The notes under the pieces: model-generated
What the model saw: only the letters and a program-made list of their open reading frames with translations
Database searches by the model: none
What the model was told of the DNA's origin: nothing
Shown here: in pieces, positions 1 through 9,392 of the stretch
Numbering within the stretch: the first letter of the stretch is position 1
Layout of the letters: each line of letters opens with the position of its first letter
Program-made: the position numbers and the translations under genes
NCBI RefSeq assembly: GCF_001311195.1
Contig: NZ_BBAJ01000001.1
Location: 1-64,000, forward strand
From: Lacticaseibacillus camelliae DSM 22697 = JCM 13995
Lineage (GTDB): Bacteria; Bacillota; Bacilli; Lactobacillales; Lactobacillaceae
Direction: 5' to 3'
Length of the DNA: 64,000 nucleotides

Positions 1-4
1 AAAA

Positions 5-2511
5 TTGAGGAAGCGAAATACCATTCGGTTGATCCGTTTGTGCCTAGTTGCTGTGATGACTTTGGGTAATTTTGCTTATTTGCCTGCCGTGACGACTCGC
101 GGTGATGGAATCGCCCCCCAGGCCGCGGGCGATTATTATCAGGATAATCAGGCGGGACGAGATGACGTGCTTGGGGCTGCTCAACGGTTCCATATTTTTA
201 CGCTGAATGCCGACCTGGGGGCCTCGGAAGATGGCAACGTCGCCGCCCAAAGTTTTAACGGGACGCACGATTTTGGCACTTCTCAGGGCCTAAAAGGGAT
301 CGAGCCTGACGGCGAGGAAATCAATTACCTGCAAACCATCGAGGGCATTCAAAGCGCGGCCCTAGACTCTGGCCGGTCGCAAAAGTTCGTGACCGGGCCG
401 ACCACCTCATTGACATCTGCGGATAACGGTCATGCGGTGGCCATTGCGGGGGTCAAGAACAACACGCTCAAGGCCAATGAGGTTTACCAGGACACTGACG
501 CGGCTCCCTATATTGACTTTAAGACAGAGTTTGATCGGCTGCGGGCAGTGTCGGCACTGTTTGCCAACAAGGGCAAAACGTATCAAAAAACCAATGATAA
601 CCTCCTAAGCATCGATCTTAGCGATGATAGTTTACAAAGTGTGCCCTACCCACTGCGGCTCACGAAACAGGCTGAGGATGGCGCCCTTCTTCCTGGCGCG
701 GTTTACCGGCTGGTTGATTCGGCGGGCAAGCCGTTAGATTCAAGTCAGGACGATCTTTGGGTCAATGACGCGAATAAGACGAGTGACCCCACTAAATTCC
801 TGACCGATAAGCAAGGCCAGATCAATGTGTCTGTTTCTAAAGCCGGGACTTATTCCTTTGTAGAGACCACTGCACCCGCTGGGTATCGCGTGGATTCTGA
901 GCCGAAAAAGGTCGAGACGGGGTCAATTCCCGATGCGACGTATGTCAACCTAAGTTGGAAGCAGCTTTATGCGGTTGGCGGCGAGGCGGCGAGCCATATC
1001 GATTTTACTGGGCGTGACTTCCACGCCGCCGACGCCACGCCGCTGATCATCGACGTTGATTTCACCGGTTACGATCCAAGCCAGATCGATTCTGGCCGGG
1101 CGGGGAACATTTCGCTTCAGGGCCTCACGGGGGATGATCTCAAGGACTCCAGTAAAGCCAAAGTCTTGTGGAACTTTTATGGCTATCCGAAAGACGCCAC
1201 GATTCCAATCGGCAATGATGATTTTCTGGGTACGATATTGGCGCCAGACGCCAATATTACGGTCAACACTGGCGGTCACGTGTACGGCTCAATCATTGCT
1301 AAAAGTGTGAAGACTGGTGACACCAGTCATCGCTGGGATCTGAATTTTCAGTCTACTCCAGGAAGTAATGTCGTTGCGACGGACACGAAAATCCCGACGA
1401 CCAGCCTCACCATTCAGAAGAAGTGGAAGTCGCTCACCGATGCGGATGCCGCGGGTGAAGCCGGTTTTCAGCTCTATCAGCATCAAGATGGGCACGAAGG
1501 CAAGGCCTATGGGGATGTGGTGACGCTTACCGGCAAACTGCAGGATCCGGCCAGTTGGAAGCACACGATTGGTGATCTCCCGATGGAAGACGCAGTCGGG
1601 CACAAACTGACATACACCGTTCAGGAAACCGGCGCGAAGGTCGCCGACCACGCTGCCGACACTTATCAGCAGTCGACTGACGGGACGACCGTCACGAACA
1701 CTCAATACGGCTTGGTGGTGAAGAAGGTTGACGCCGATTCTGGCCAGGAGCTGACTGATGGTGTCACGTTTACCGTCACCGGTCCCGCTGGTTTCGAAAA
1801 GACAATCAAACCCGGTGCGACGGCGCCGCTTGCGCCAGGCACGTACCAGATCACTGAGACGACGCCGCCAACCGGGTATCAACTTGATCCCACGCCGCAG
1901 ACTGTGACATTGACCAAGGACGGTAAGTGGCTGACCGGTGCCGGCAAGGCCCTGGGCACCACCGCGCCAACTGAAGATGGGAAACCAGTCGATGGCCTGT
2001 ACGTCGATGCGTCTGATCAATATCGCGGTCAGCTCCTGCACGTGGTGAAGACTGACCACAAGTACTTGAGTTTAAAAATCATCAAGCACGACAAGGCCAC
2101 TCACACCGCGCTTAAGGGTGCGGTGTTCACCCTGACCCCAACTACCGGTGCACCGAAGACGTTGACCACCGGTGATGATGGCACTGCGGTTGATGAGCAG
2201 CTTCAGTCAACGGCAAATCAACAGTACACCTTGGAGGAAACGACCCCACCTGGTGGATATGATGCGTTGACTGGGAGTGCCACGATTCAGGGTGATGCAG
2301 TGAGTTTGAATGGTGACTTCAAAGGCAATGTTGACATCTCGACTCAAGCAATCAGATCACCCTCACAGTGACCGATACGCCGCGCGGTCGGCTGCCCGCG
2401 ACTGGCGGGACCGGGCCGCTGCAGGCCGTTTTGCTTAGCGGTTTGGCAGCGTTGATTGCTGTGCTTCTTTTCGCCTGGTCCTGGGTGCAAAAGCGAAGGG
2501 AGGAAGCATGA
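5..2511 (+). CDS. Pilus tip/minor pilin adhesin, choice-of-anchor A plus SpaA/Cna-B domains, LPATGG (frameshifted near the end)
   Basis: Large cell-wall-anchored surface protein and first gene of a sortase-pilus operon, probably the tip adhesin (SpaF/SpaC position). A Sec-type hydrophobic leader covers about residues 8-30. A choice-of-anchor A domain starts near residue 53 and is split by a SpaA-like domain (about 215-305, ending in an E-box-like TYSFVETTAPAGY). Further Cna-B/SpaA modules follow at about 465-570, 570-645 and 690-775. The long reading frame ends at 2371, but the next frame continues at once with LPATGG (about 2401-2418), a membrane segment and a KRR tail stopping at 2511. One base appears lost near 2339-2341. 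The TTG at 5 is only a working start, because the ribosome-binding site lies outside the window. The stop overlaps the next gene (TGATG), which supports an operon. Confidence 0.85.
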
Positions 2512-3625
2512 TGAAAAAAATCAACTCACTGATTGTGCTCCTTCTCGGCATACTGATGCTGGCCTTTGGCCGCGGACATCCGGTGGCTGCCGCCACGGAT
2601 GTCCAAGTGACGATTCAGCACGTGGTGAACCAGCAAAGCGCTAGAGGACAGCCGACCCGGCCCGGCGCGTTTGCCCACTTCACCGTTTACGATATGACGG
2701 CTACGGCGCATGAGCGGAGTGTCCGCGGCGAGCCGGTTTCAAGGCTGGCAGAAGCGCTGGGCCAAAAGGATGATCAGGCAATCGGTGCCTTTATCAAGCA
2801 GCAACATCTGCGACCGGTGGCCAACGTTGAAACTGATGCCGGCGGATCAGCCACTTTGCCGTTTCTGGTGCCTGGGGTAACGCTTATTTGATTGTTCAGA
2901 CCACGCCGGGCTTTGACCCAACCAATGCCCTGAACGTGAATGAGAAGGCGCTGCCGATCGTCCTGAGTTTTCCGCAGGAGAATCAGGCGCAAGGCGTCAC
3001 GATCGTCACGAAAGCGGTGCGCGTCCAGCGGGCGGTGTACTTTTACAAGTACGGGCGGTCCGGCCGGGAAACGGCGCCGCTAAAAGGGGCAATCTTTGCC
3101 GTTCGCCGAGCGGGCGCGTATCTGACCACCGCACAGCGGTGGCTTCAGACCAAGTCACCCTTGGCCGATCACCGGGTGCTGAAGATGCACTCGCAGGCAG
3201 ACGGGTTGGTCATGTTGAAAGGGGTTCCGCTGGCGCCTGGCAGTTATGTGGTTCAGGAGCTGAAGGCACCCAAGGGCTATGCACTGACTCGGCAAGCACA
3301 GCAAATCAGGCTCAGCATTCCGCGTGCGGACACCATGGCTCAGATCACGGTCAACGGCGTTGCACTGAGGCCGCTGCTTGCCGATCGGGTTCAACGTGGT
3401 GAGGCAAGCCGTACTGAGCTGCGCATTTACAACCCAATTAAAGCTGTCCCGCCGAAGACCCCAGGTGGTAATGGCCCGGGGCCCCGTTTGACACATTATT
3501 GGGGACATCTCCCACAGACAGGGGAAGCGAAAGCAAGCTTGGCATTGTTAGGATCACTGATTATCGGCTTTACTGTTTACTACTGGAAACGACATTTAAG
3601 ACAAGGTAGGGAGTGTAACAAATGA
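2511..3625 (+). CDS. Minor (basal) pilin, LPQTGE-anchored, SpaB/SpaE-like (frameshifted)
   Basis: Second pilus gene, about 371 residues once repaired. It has a signal peptide (about 1-27, ending VAAA), an N-terminal pilin fold, a SpaA-like domain with the E-box YVVQELKAPKGY, and a C-terminal LPQTGE sorting signal with a membrane segment and RQGR tail. Two methionines lie side by side. The second (2511) is better spaced, 7 nt, from GGGAGG at 2498-2503. The frame breaks at GGGG, 2874-2877. One extra G there gives a continuous protein reading PGGNAYLIVQ. In spaCBA/spaFED operons the gene between tip and backbone is the basal pilin that anchors the shaft to the wall, so that role is inferred from order and sorting signal. 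Its stop overlaps the backbone start by ATGA. Confidence 0.85.
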
Positions 3626-5197
3626 AAAAAAGGGACGTTAAAGCACTTTTTAGCGAGTGCGTTACTGATTTTACCGTTGGTGTTGCAGGCGGCCGTGGGG
3701 GTCCAGACCGTTGCCGCAGCTGACACACCGGACACCGTGAACATCACGTTGCATAAGCTGGCGTTTGATCATGCGGTTTCGCCAGAGGTTCAAAACGATG
3801 GCGAGACCGAACCAGATGCGTTAAAGGCCGGGAAGCCGCTCGAAGGGGCGACCTTTGCCGTTTACGATGTGACCGATCAGTATCAGCAATTATTGCAAAA
3901 TGGCAAATCCACGACCGATGCGCAGGCGGCGATCCAAAAGGATGCCGCAGCCGGCGCCCCGGCATACGCTAAGCCGGTCAATGCGGCTGCTGCCAGCGAT
4001 ACTGACGCTGATGCCAAGGGTGACACGGATACACCGACTAAGGCGGAAGCGGAGACTAAAACGACCGATCAGGACGGGTTAGCAACGTTCTCTGATCTGC
4101 CTGCGACCATCGATGGTCACCATGCAGTTTACCTGTTTGTCGAAACCAGTTCCGTGGTGACCGGTCAGACCACCATTCAGCAGGCCACGCCGCTCGTTGT
4201 GGCACTGCCGCTGTACAAGTCTGATAAGACGACGGTTAACAAGGATATCCAGCTGTATCCCAAGAACGTTGAACAAGAGACAGCAACAAAGGATATCACC
4301 AATGCTGGCGCGCCAGACAAGGACGGTACCTTTAGCTCACAAATCGGTGCGGTTCTGAACTACTCGATCAAAGCGGCCATCCCAGCAGATCTTTCAGTGG
4401 CGAAATACGACAAGTTTGATATTAAGGATACGCCAGATAAAGGGCTAGCAATCGATACTGATTCGATTAAGGTGACCCTAGGTGATACGGAATTAAAGGC
4501 AGACACGGACTATAAGCTCACTGCCTCAGCGACAGGATTTTCGATTTCTTTACTGATGGACAAGGATTACTCGCCAGCTGTTCTGGCTGGTGCCGGCAAA
4601 ACTCTTAATGTGACTTACAATGCAACTATTACTAAGGACGCCGCGGCTGGCCAGCCATTGGACAACCAGCTGACCGTGACTCCTGGCAACAATCCCGGGA
4701 CGGACATTCACAGTCATCAAAAGCCTGAAATCGGTGAAGCTGACTTTAAGAAGCAAGACGTTAACAGTAAAAAGGGTCTGACAGGCGCGGAGTTTGAAGT
4801 CAAAAACAGCGATGGGAAATTTGCTGTGCAAGACCCCGACACCCTTGCAGTGACCTTTACGGATGACAAGGATCAGGCAACCAAGTTCATCTCGGGCGAG
4901 GATGGCCTGCTAAAGATTCAAGGCCTGCCATTCGGTGATTACACGCTGACAGAAACCAAAGCGCCAGAGGGTTACGTCTTGAGTGACACACCAGTGACGA
5001 AGTTTACGGTCAGCGCTGATAGTGATTATTCTGACGTAGGCAGCATTCCTACCGATCAGCAGATCAACAACACACCAAAGGGCATCTTGCCGCACACCGG
5101 TGGGATGGGGATCTACATCCTGATTGTCATTGGGCTTGCAGTCATGGGTGGTGCCTTCTTCTTCCTGAAGAAGGGCAGCCGTCACGAAGAAGTCTGA
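3622..5197 (+). CDS. Major backbone pilin, SpaA/SpaD-like, LPHTGG (frameshift in A7 near the start)
   Basis: Shaft-forming pilin of about 524 residues. ATG at 3622 follows a GGTAGGGAG-type site and overlaps the previous stop. The A-run at 3625-3631 has seven As. With six, the frame reads MKKGTLKHFLASALLILPL and joins the long downstream frame without a gap, giving a normal signal peptide. The pilin motif is visible as LYPKN within DIQLYPKNVEQE; its lysine would form the isopeptide link to the next subunit. The E-box YTLTETKAPEGY precedes the LPHTGG signal, membrane helix and KKGSRHEEV tail. Length is close to SpaD of Lacticaseibacillus rhamnosus (known family). Only the sortase gene follows, after a hairpin that may limit read-through. 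Confidence 0.9.
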
Positions 5198-5228
5198 TTG
5201 ATACTAAAACGTCAAGAATGACGAAAAA

Positions 5229-5250
5229 GCGCTGCTTAGGCGGCGTTTTT
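5229..5250 (+). terminator. Hairpin with T-run between backbone pilin and sortase
   Basis: A 7-bp stem with two wobble pairs (5229-5235 with 5240-5246) and a TTAG loop runs into five to six Ts. It sits inside the pilus operon, so it likely acts as a partial terminator that lowers sortase mRNA relative to backbone pilin. Confidence 0.7.
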
Positions 5251-5277
5251 TCGCATTAAACAGGAAGGAAGGCCCCG

Positions 5278-6399
5278 ATGTCAAAGCGAAAACAGCGTCC
5301 ACGCGCCTATCTTGCCACCCAAATCATCGCATTCCTGTTCCTGATTTTTGGTGCGGCGGTTGCCTTATACCCGTTTTACGTGGGCGGGCTGAACGACCTG
5401 CTGGATAACTATCGCGCGGCTCAGACTCAGCGAGCAAACCAGAAGAATGCCGATGACCAGCTTGCGGCGATGAGGCGGCGCAACGCAGCACTGAAAAAAA
5501 GTGGGATTCATGCGAACGCCGATCCATTCTCGGGTTTGAGTCGAAAGCAAACGGTGGACCTTAAGCATGACATGATTGGGGATGTCATTGTTCCCAAGCT
5601 GAAACTGACGGTGCCACTGTTTAAAACCCTGACGGAAGCCACGCTGCAAGTCGGCGCCGCCGTTGTGCCTGGCACATCGATGCCGGTTGGCGGCCCCAAC
5701 ACACATACGGTCATCGCCGGACACCGGGGCTTGGTCGACCGGCGACTGTTCTCCGACCTGAATAGGGTAAAAAAAGGCGATCTCTTTGTCCTGAAGGTGT
5801 TCGATAAACACTTAGCCTACAAGGTCTTCCGCATCCAAGTTGTGAAGCCGGATGATACAGATGTCCTCAGGATTGAAGCAGGTAAGGACCTGGCGACGCT
5901 ACTCACGTGCACACCGTACATGATTAACAGCCATCGGCTTTTGATCACCGGGCATCGGGTGCCATACACGCCCGCGGTGGCACATGATGTCGCCGGGTCG
6001 CAGCAGCGCGAGCGTTGGCAGCAGCTCGCTATTTTACTTGCGGCTATTGGGGCACTCTTTGTGCTGGCGTGGGCGATGGGCCGCCGCATTCATACGCTGC
6101 TGCTCAGACGGCATGTTTTCAATCTCTTGTTTTATCGCGTTGATCTTGAAGGACATCCGGTTTCAGGCGCGGTTTACCAGCTCTGCAAGAAAAACGGCAA
6201 GCCACTGTACAGGCAAGGCAAAGTCCTCGAAGTCAAGTCGGATGAAACCGGTCAGGTGTTTATCGAACATTTGCCAGGCGGGGTTTACCTCCTCAAGGAA
6301 CTTGCGCCTACCCGGTGGCGGGTGAAAGTCGGTAAGAAAAAAACTGCGCCAACAGAAGCTGCGGTTTTACCCGAAAAAAAGGTCAGGCTGAAGCAGTGA
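5278..6399 (+). CDS. Class C pilin-specific sortase with an extra C-terminal SpaA-like domain
   Basis: Transpeptidase that polymerises the upstream pilins. AGGAAGG lies 9 nt before ATG. There is an N-terminal membrane helix (about 13-34) after a basic KRKQRPR stretch, then a lid motif DPF at 82-84 typical of class C sortases. The catalytic set is His149 (VIAGHRG), Cys211 (LLTCTPY) and Arg220 or Arg227 (SHRLLITGHR). A second helix (about 248-268) follows. Most class C sortases end soon after this helix. This one continues another 100 residues with a SpaA/Cna-B-like fold: RVDLEGHPVSGAVYQL, then an E-box-like VYLLKELAPTRW. The basic GRRIHTLLLRRH after helix 2 predicts that the added domain is cytoplasmic, which would be odd for a pilin-type fold. 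The sortase call is firm; the role of the extension is unknown. Confidence 0.92.
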   Translation: MSKRKQRPRAYLATQIIAFLFLIFGAAVALYPFYVGGLNDLLDNYRAAQTQRANQKNADDQLAAMRRRNAALKKSGIHANADPFSGLSRKQTVDLKHDMIGDVIVPKLKLTVPLFKTLTEATLQVGAAVVPGTSMPVGGPNTHTVIAGHRGLVDRRLFSDLNRVKKGDLFVLKVFDKHLAYKVFRIQVVKPDDTDVLRIEAGKDLATLLTCTPYMINSHRLLITGHRVPYTPAVAHDVAGSQQRERWQQLAILLAAIGALFVLAWAMGRRIHTLLLRRHVFNLLFYRVDLEGHPVSGAVYQLCKKNGKPLYRQGKVLEVKSDETGQVFIEHLPGGVYLLKELAPTRWRVKVGKKKTAPTEAAVLPEKKVRLKQ

Positions 6400-6730
6400 C
6401 TGTTTCAAATGATCGCTGGGAAATTAAACGATAGAACTGCCGGCAACTGGCCAATTGGGTAGGCTGGCAGGTGTGGGCGCATGCCCGAAAAGTTAAATAA
6501 TGTAAATTATTATTGATCAGAACGTCAGTGGCGTGATGATTTGAAGTGACGGTGGCGGCTGCCCGTTATCGAATCAGGCGGCTTCCTACAGCAACTGGCC
6601 ATTGATAGGGAATCAGTTAAGCTCAAAGCGAAAGACAATACGGAAAAAAAGAAGAGAATGTTATTATAATGGCTTGATAAATGGGGTAAACATTATCAAA
6701 ACCGGCAAATAATCATTCTTCGTGTTTTTC
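6400..6730. other. Intergenic stretch without a recognised gene
   Basis: Between the sortase gene and the promoter of the non-coding unit. I see no coding potential, tRNA or strong hairpin. It is AT-richer than its surroundings towards the right end and has an isolated TATAAT-like sequence near 6665. Confidence 0.5.
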
Positions 6731-6758
6731 TTGATATATTTTTCAGAATAGATATAAT
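6731..6758 (+). promoter_or_regulatory. Strong promoter of a non-coding unit
   Basis: TTGATA (6731-6736), a 16-nt spacer and TATAAT (6753-6758). No protein start with a ribosome-binding site follows within the unit; a structured region and a terminator do. Confidence 0.7.
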
Positions 6759-6764
6759 GATTAC

Positions 6765-6893
6765 GTTACAGGCATTAGTCTTGGGGGAGACTTTTGCAGG
6801 AGTGTTGGTTCACATCGGGTGCGAGAACTTTGTTCGCGTGCTTGGATCGAAAATCAATTTGGCGATCCCCAGGAAGCTGAGGATCGTTTTTTT
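6765..6893 (+). ncRNA. Candidate small RNA or leader of about 130 nt ending in an intrinsic terminator
   Basis: Transcription from the promoter at 6731-6758 would begin near 6765 and stop at the T7 run 6887-6893. The region carries small hairpins (6778-6791; around GAAC/GTTC at 6820-6835) and no convincing reading frame. GGATCG occurs twice, at 6844-6849 and 6881-6886. Either copy can pair with CGATCC at 6863-6868, so the terminator has a mutually exclusive rival hairpin, as in attenuators and riboswitches. I found no SRP, tmRNA, T-box or 6S signature I could rely on. Function unknown; it may be a free sRNA or the leader of a second transcript ending at 7024. Confidence 0.55.
6863..6893 (+). 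terminator. Intrinsic terminator with competing antiterminator
   Basis: A 10-bp stem with one mismatch (6863-6872 with 6877-6886), a GAAG loop and seven Ts at 6887-6893. The rival pairing is 6844-6849 with 6863-6868. Confidence 0.85.
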
Positions 6894-6982
6894 ATTACCA
6901 TGGTACTCTGATCGACTCAAACCGGCTTGTTCGTCTGAGTTGACTGAGGCTGGATTGGCATGTTCTCTTCCCCTCCCTATAG

Positions 6983-7025
6983 TAAAGCCCACCTAGTGAA
7001 TCACTCACCAGGTGGGCTTTTTTTG
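6983..7025 (+). terminator. Second intrinsic terminator downstream of the non-coding unit
   Basis: AAAGCCCACCT pairs with AGGTGGGCTTT across a loop of about 15 nt and is followed by a run of Ts on the + strand. It can also serve the convergent transporter gene, although the minus-strand T-run is short. Confidence 0.85.
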
Positions 7026-7101
7026 CCGAAATGACGCTCATGGCCGCAGCGTTCATCGATAGAGAAGCGGTAGTGGCCGTGACAAACAACAGGAATGCGG
7101 C

Positions 7102-8033
7102 CTACAAGTTAGCAATGATCATGCCGCCAAGGGCCATCAGCAGTGTACCTACAGCGATGTGCCGCATCTGCTGGTGACTCTTGCGCTCATGCAGCAGGAA
7201 GATGCCGCAGAAAGTGCCGACAATGACGCACATTTGGGAAAGGGTGGTCGCCACGGTTTGGCCGACCTGGGGGTTGCCCGCCGAAATCAGCATGCACAAG
7301 TTGCCGACGGCCCAAGTGAGGCCGGTCAGGATGTTGGTGAACGAGTGCTTTTCGAGGATCAAGTGTTTCTCGTGGAACACTGCGCTGATCAGCACTAGGG
7401 CGCCAATGAGTTGGCCGATCGCCTGGGGCAAAATCACGGCGGTCATGTAGGTCAGACCGTGGTCTGCGGCGTGAAAACTGGCAGAGACGATGCCCAGCTT
7501 TGCCATCAGGTTCGGGAACACGAAGTAGAGCATAAAGCCTAACGTGGACCAGGCCAGCACGATCAGGCCGTGCCGCATTTTGCTAGGCGCAATTTGACTT
7601 GCGCCGGTTTTGCTGCGGCCGGAGATTTGGGTGGCCCCAAAGACGATGATCAAAATCGCTAGGGTGCCAAAGCCCCACATTTTGCCGGTGGTCCAGCCGC
7701 CGAGGACGACGGCAGCCATCACCGCGTTGGCTACGATTTGGCCCGCGGTCGACAGCGGTAGGCCAACGGACACACCGAGGTCCTTGTAGGCCAGGTACTG
7801 CCCGGTGTTGCCCAGCGACCAGCACATGCCGGAAAGCAGCCCGGTCAACCAGACGCTGGCGGGGATGGTTACGCCGTGCGGCAGGACGTACAGCAGGTAC
7901 ACGCCCAGGCCGAGAACGAGCGCGCCCAGCTGGTGCCGAGGGTTTGCTGCCCGGCGGTGCCGCCGAGCTTGGTGGTAATGGTGGCCATGAGTCCCCAGGT
8001 GAGGGCCGGGACCAGTGCGATCAGCAGTGCCAT
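7102..8033 (-). CDS. GRP/RhaT-family (GlcU-like) sugar uptake permease (frameshifted)
   Basis: About 310-residue permease with ten hydrophobic segments, of the glucose/ribose porter (drug/metabolite transporter) family that takes up unphosphorylated sugars. Start ATG at 8033 follows an AGGAGG that overlaps the stop of the upstream VOC gene, implying translational coupling. The N-terminus reads MALLIALVPALTWGLMATI, a typical GlcU beginning. It then shifts frame near 7929-7932 (one base missing) and resumes LGALVLGLGVYLLYVLPHG. Last gene of the minus-strand polyol cluster controlled by the divergent LacI gene. Import of a free sugar or polyol fits the neighbouring dehydrogenase and fructokinase; the true substrate cannot be read from sequence. 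Confidence 0.82.
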
Positions 8034-8046
8034 GCCTTAACGCCTC

Positions 8047-8432
8047 CTAGAGCTTTTGGCAAAATTCGATGGTTTCGTGATTCGGGCCAAGAATGTTGAA
8101 GAAGCGGATGCCGTGGTCCCAGAAGCTGGGGATGCTTTGAATCTCGTTTTCGACAATGTTCAAGCCCTGCGCTTTCGCGGCGGCGTAAGTGGCGTCGACG
8201 TCGGTGGTGTTCAGTGAGACGTGGTTGATCGCGCCGGCCTGCAGCGCAGGTTGATCGCCTTCCCAGGTCTCGATCATGAGGTCCTGGTAAGCGACAAAAC
8301 CGCAGCGGTTTGGGCCATTGTGAAAAATGCCGAGGCACTTGAAGCCGATGCTTTCATAGAAACGGATGGTTTCGTCCAGGTTCTTTGCCGGGATCCAATG
8401 TGCGAGATCCCGGTCACATGATCCATGATCAT
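8047..8432 (-). CDS. VOC (glyoxalase/bleomycin-resistance fold) family protein (frameshifted)
   Basis: About 129-residue single-domain VOC protein. The repaired product begins MIMDHVTGISHIGIPAKNLD, with the usual beta-alpha-beta pattern and the closing block SFWDHGIRFFNILGPNHETIEFCQKL-like (positions 8049-8130). The ATG at 8432 has AAAGGAG 9 nt upstream. One base is missing near 8393-8397. Metal-ligand type residues (His near the N-terminus, Glu in the last strand) are present, but VOC enzymes are too diverse to name a reaction. In this operon it could act on a keto-sugar, as an isomerase/epimerase, or be a detoxification enzyme. The stop codon overlaps the ribosome-binding site of the permease gene. 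Confidence 0.75.
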
Positions 8433-8471
8433 GAGGTGGTGCTCCTTTCTCAAATTACCGGTTGTATTCCT

Positions 8472-9329
8472 TCAGCGCCAAGCGTAGTTGCCAATTGTCG
8501 CCGAGCCGTTGTCTTTGGCCTGCGGCATGGTGAGGTACTGATCCAGTGGGCCGACTGCCACGTAATCATGGAGCAGCTGCTTGAACTGGGCGCGCACCTT
8601 GACCAGCAGTGGTTCGGAAATCACCCCGCCGCCGAAGACGATTTTGTTCGGCCGGATCGTCAGGGTACTTTGGATCGCGGCCTGAGCGATGTAGTACGCC
8701 AGAATGTCGAAGACGTGGTCGGTCAGTGGCACATCCTTGCCGGGTTTTCCCAGCCGGGCTTCAAAGGTGGGTCCCGAGATGAGGCCTTCCAAGCAGTCGC
8801 CGTGGAACGGGCAGATGCCCTTGAAGTTCAGGTCGTCCGGGTGACGCTTGACATAGACGTGGCCCATTTCGGGGTGGCCCAGGGTGCCGAGAAACTGGCC
8901 ATTTTCCACGACGCCGGCGCCGACCCCGGTGCCCACGGTGTAGTAAACCAGCGAGGCGATTTTTTCGTTGAACAGCGAGGCGAGTACGTATTCGCCGTAT
9001 GCCGAGCCGTTGACGTCGGTGGTCCAGGCGATGGGGCCCTTGAACTGCTGACGAATGGCGCCGACAAAATCGGTGTTCGACCAGCCAGGCTTGGGCGTGT
9101 TGGTGATGTAACCGTACTTGGGCGAGTGGCGGCGGATCTCAATGGGCCCAAATGAGGCGATGCCCATGGCCTTGAGAGCGGGGAACTGCGCGAAATAGGC
9201 GTTCACCGCGGCCAGCGTTTCCCGCGGCGTGGTGGTCGGGATGACCTGCCGCGACTGGGTGTGATAATTTTCATCGCCGACCGCACAAACGAACTTGGTG
9301 CCGCCGGCTTCGATACTGCCTAATTGCAT
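8472..9329 (-). CDS. ROK-family fructokinase
   Basis: ATP-dependent sugar kinase of 285 residues, best matching ROK fructokinases (ScrK/GmuE type) that convert fructose to fructose 6-phosphate. Visible features are the N-terminal phosphate-binding loop GSIEAGGTKF, the catalytic region TDVNGSAYGE, the glycine-rich VGTGVGAGVVE, and the ROK signature GTLGHPEMGH followed by the zinc-binding CPFHGDC. AAAGGAG precedes the ATG at 9329. It lies between the dehydrogenase and VOC genes on the same strand. A polyol dehydrogenase producing fructose followed by this kinase would feed glycolysis; that pathway reading is an inference. Confidence 0.9.
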   Translation of the reverse strand: MQLGSIEAGGTKFVCAVGDENYHTQSRQVIPTTTPRETLAAVNAYFAQFPALKAMGIASFGPIEIRRHSPKYGYITNTPKPGWSNTDFVGAIRQQFKGPIAWTTDVNGSAYGEYVLASLFNEKIASLVYYTVGTGVGAGVVENGQFLGTLGHPEMGHVYVKRHPDDLNFKGICPFHGDCLEGLISGPTFEARLGKPGKDVPLTDHVFDILAYYIAQAAIQSTLTIRPNKIVFGGGVISEPLLVKVRAQFKQLLHDYVAVGPLDQYLTMPQAKDNGSATIGNYAWR

Positions 9330-9349
9330 GGTGAGACTCCTTTCCAAAA

Positions 9350-9380
9350 ACGCAGAAGAGCCGCCTGAGCGACTCTGCGT
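9350..9380 (-). repeat. Intercistronic hairpin between kinase and dehydrogenase genes
   Basis: Perfect 7-bp arms ACGCAGA (9350-9356) and TCTGCGT (9374-9380) without a T-run. It may affect mRNA processing or stability rather than termination. Confidence 0.4.
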
Positions 9381-9392
9381 GATCTGACCGGT

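Noticed and set aside
6765-6893. SRP RNA, tmRNA, T-box or RNase P RNA at this locus
   Set aside because: The diagnostic core sequences (SRP GGAAG loop region, tmRNA 3' GTTCGAATCC...CCA, T-box AGGGTGGNACCGCG) are absent.
6757-6996. Open frame of 79 codons over the non-coding unit
   Set aside because: Its ATG overlaps the -10 box, there is no ribosome-binding site, it crosses an intrinsic terminator, and the protein shows no domain character.
8385-9155. Plus-strand frame of 256 codons
   Set aside because: Antisense shadow of the ROK fructokinase gene, which has clear family motifs and a ribosome-binding site.
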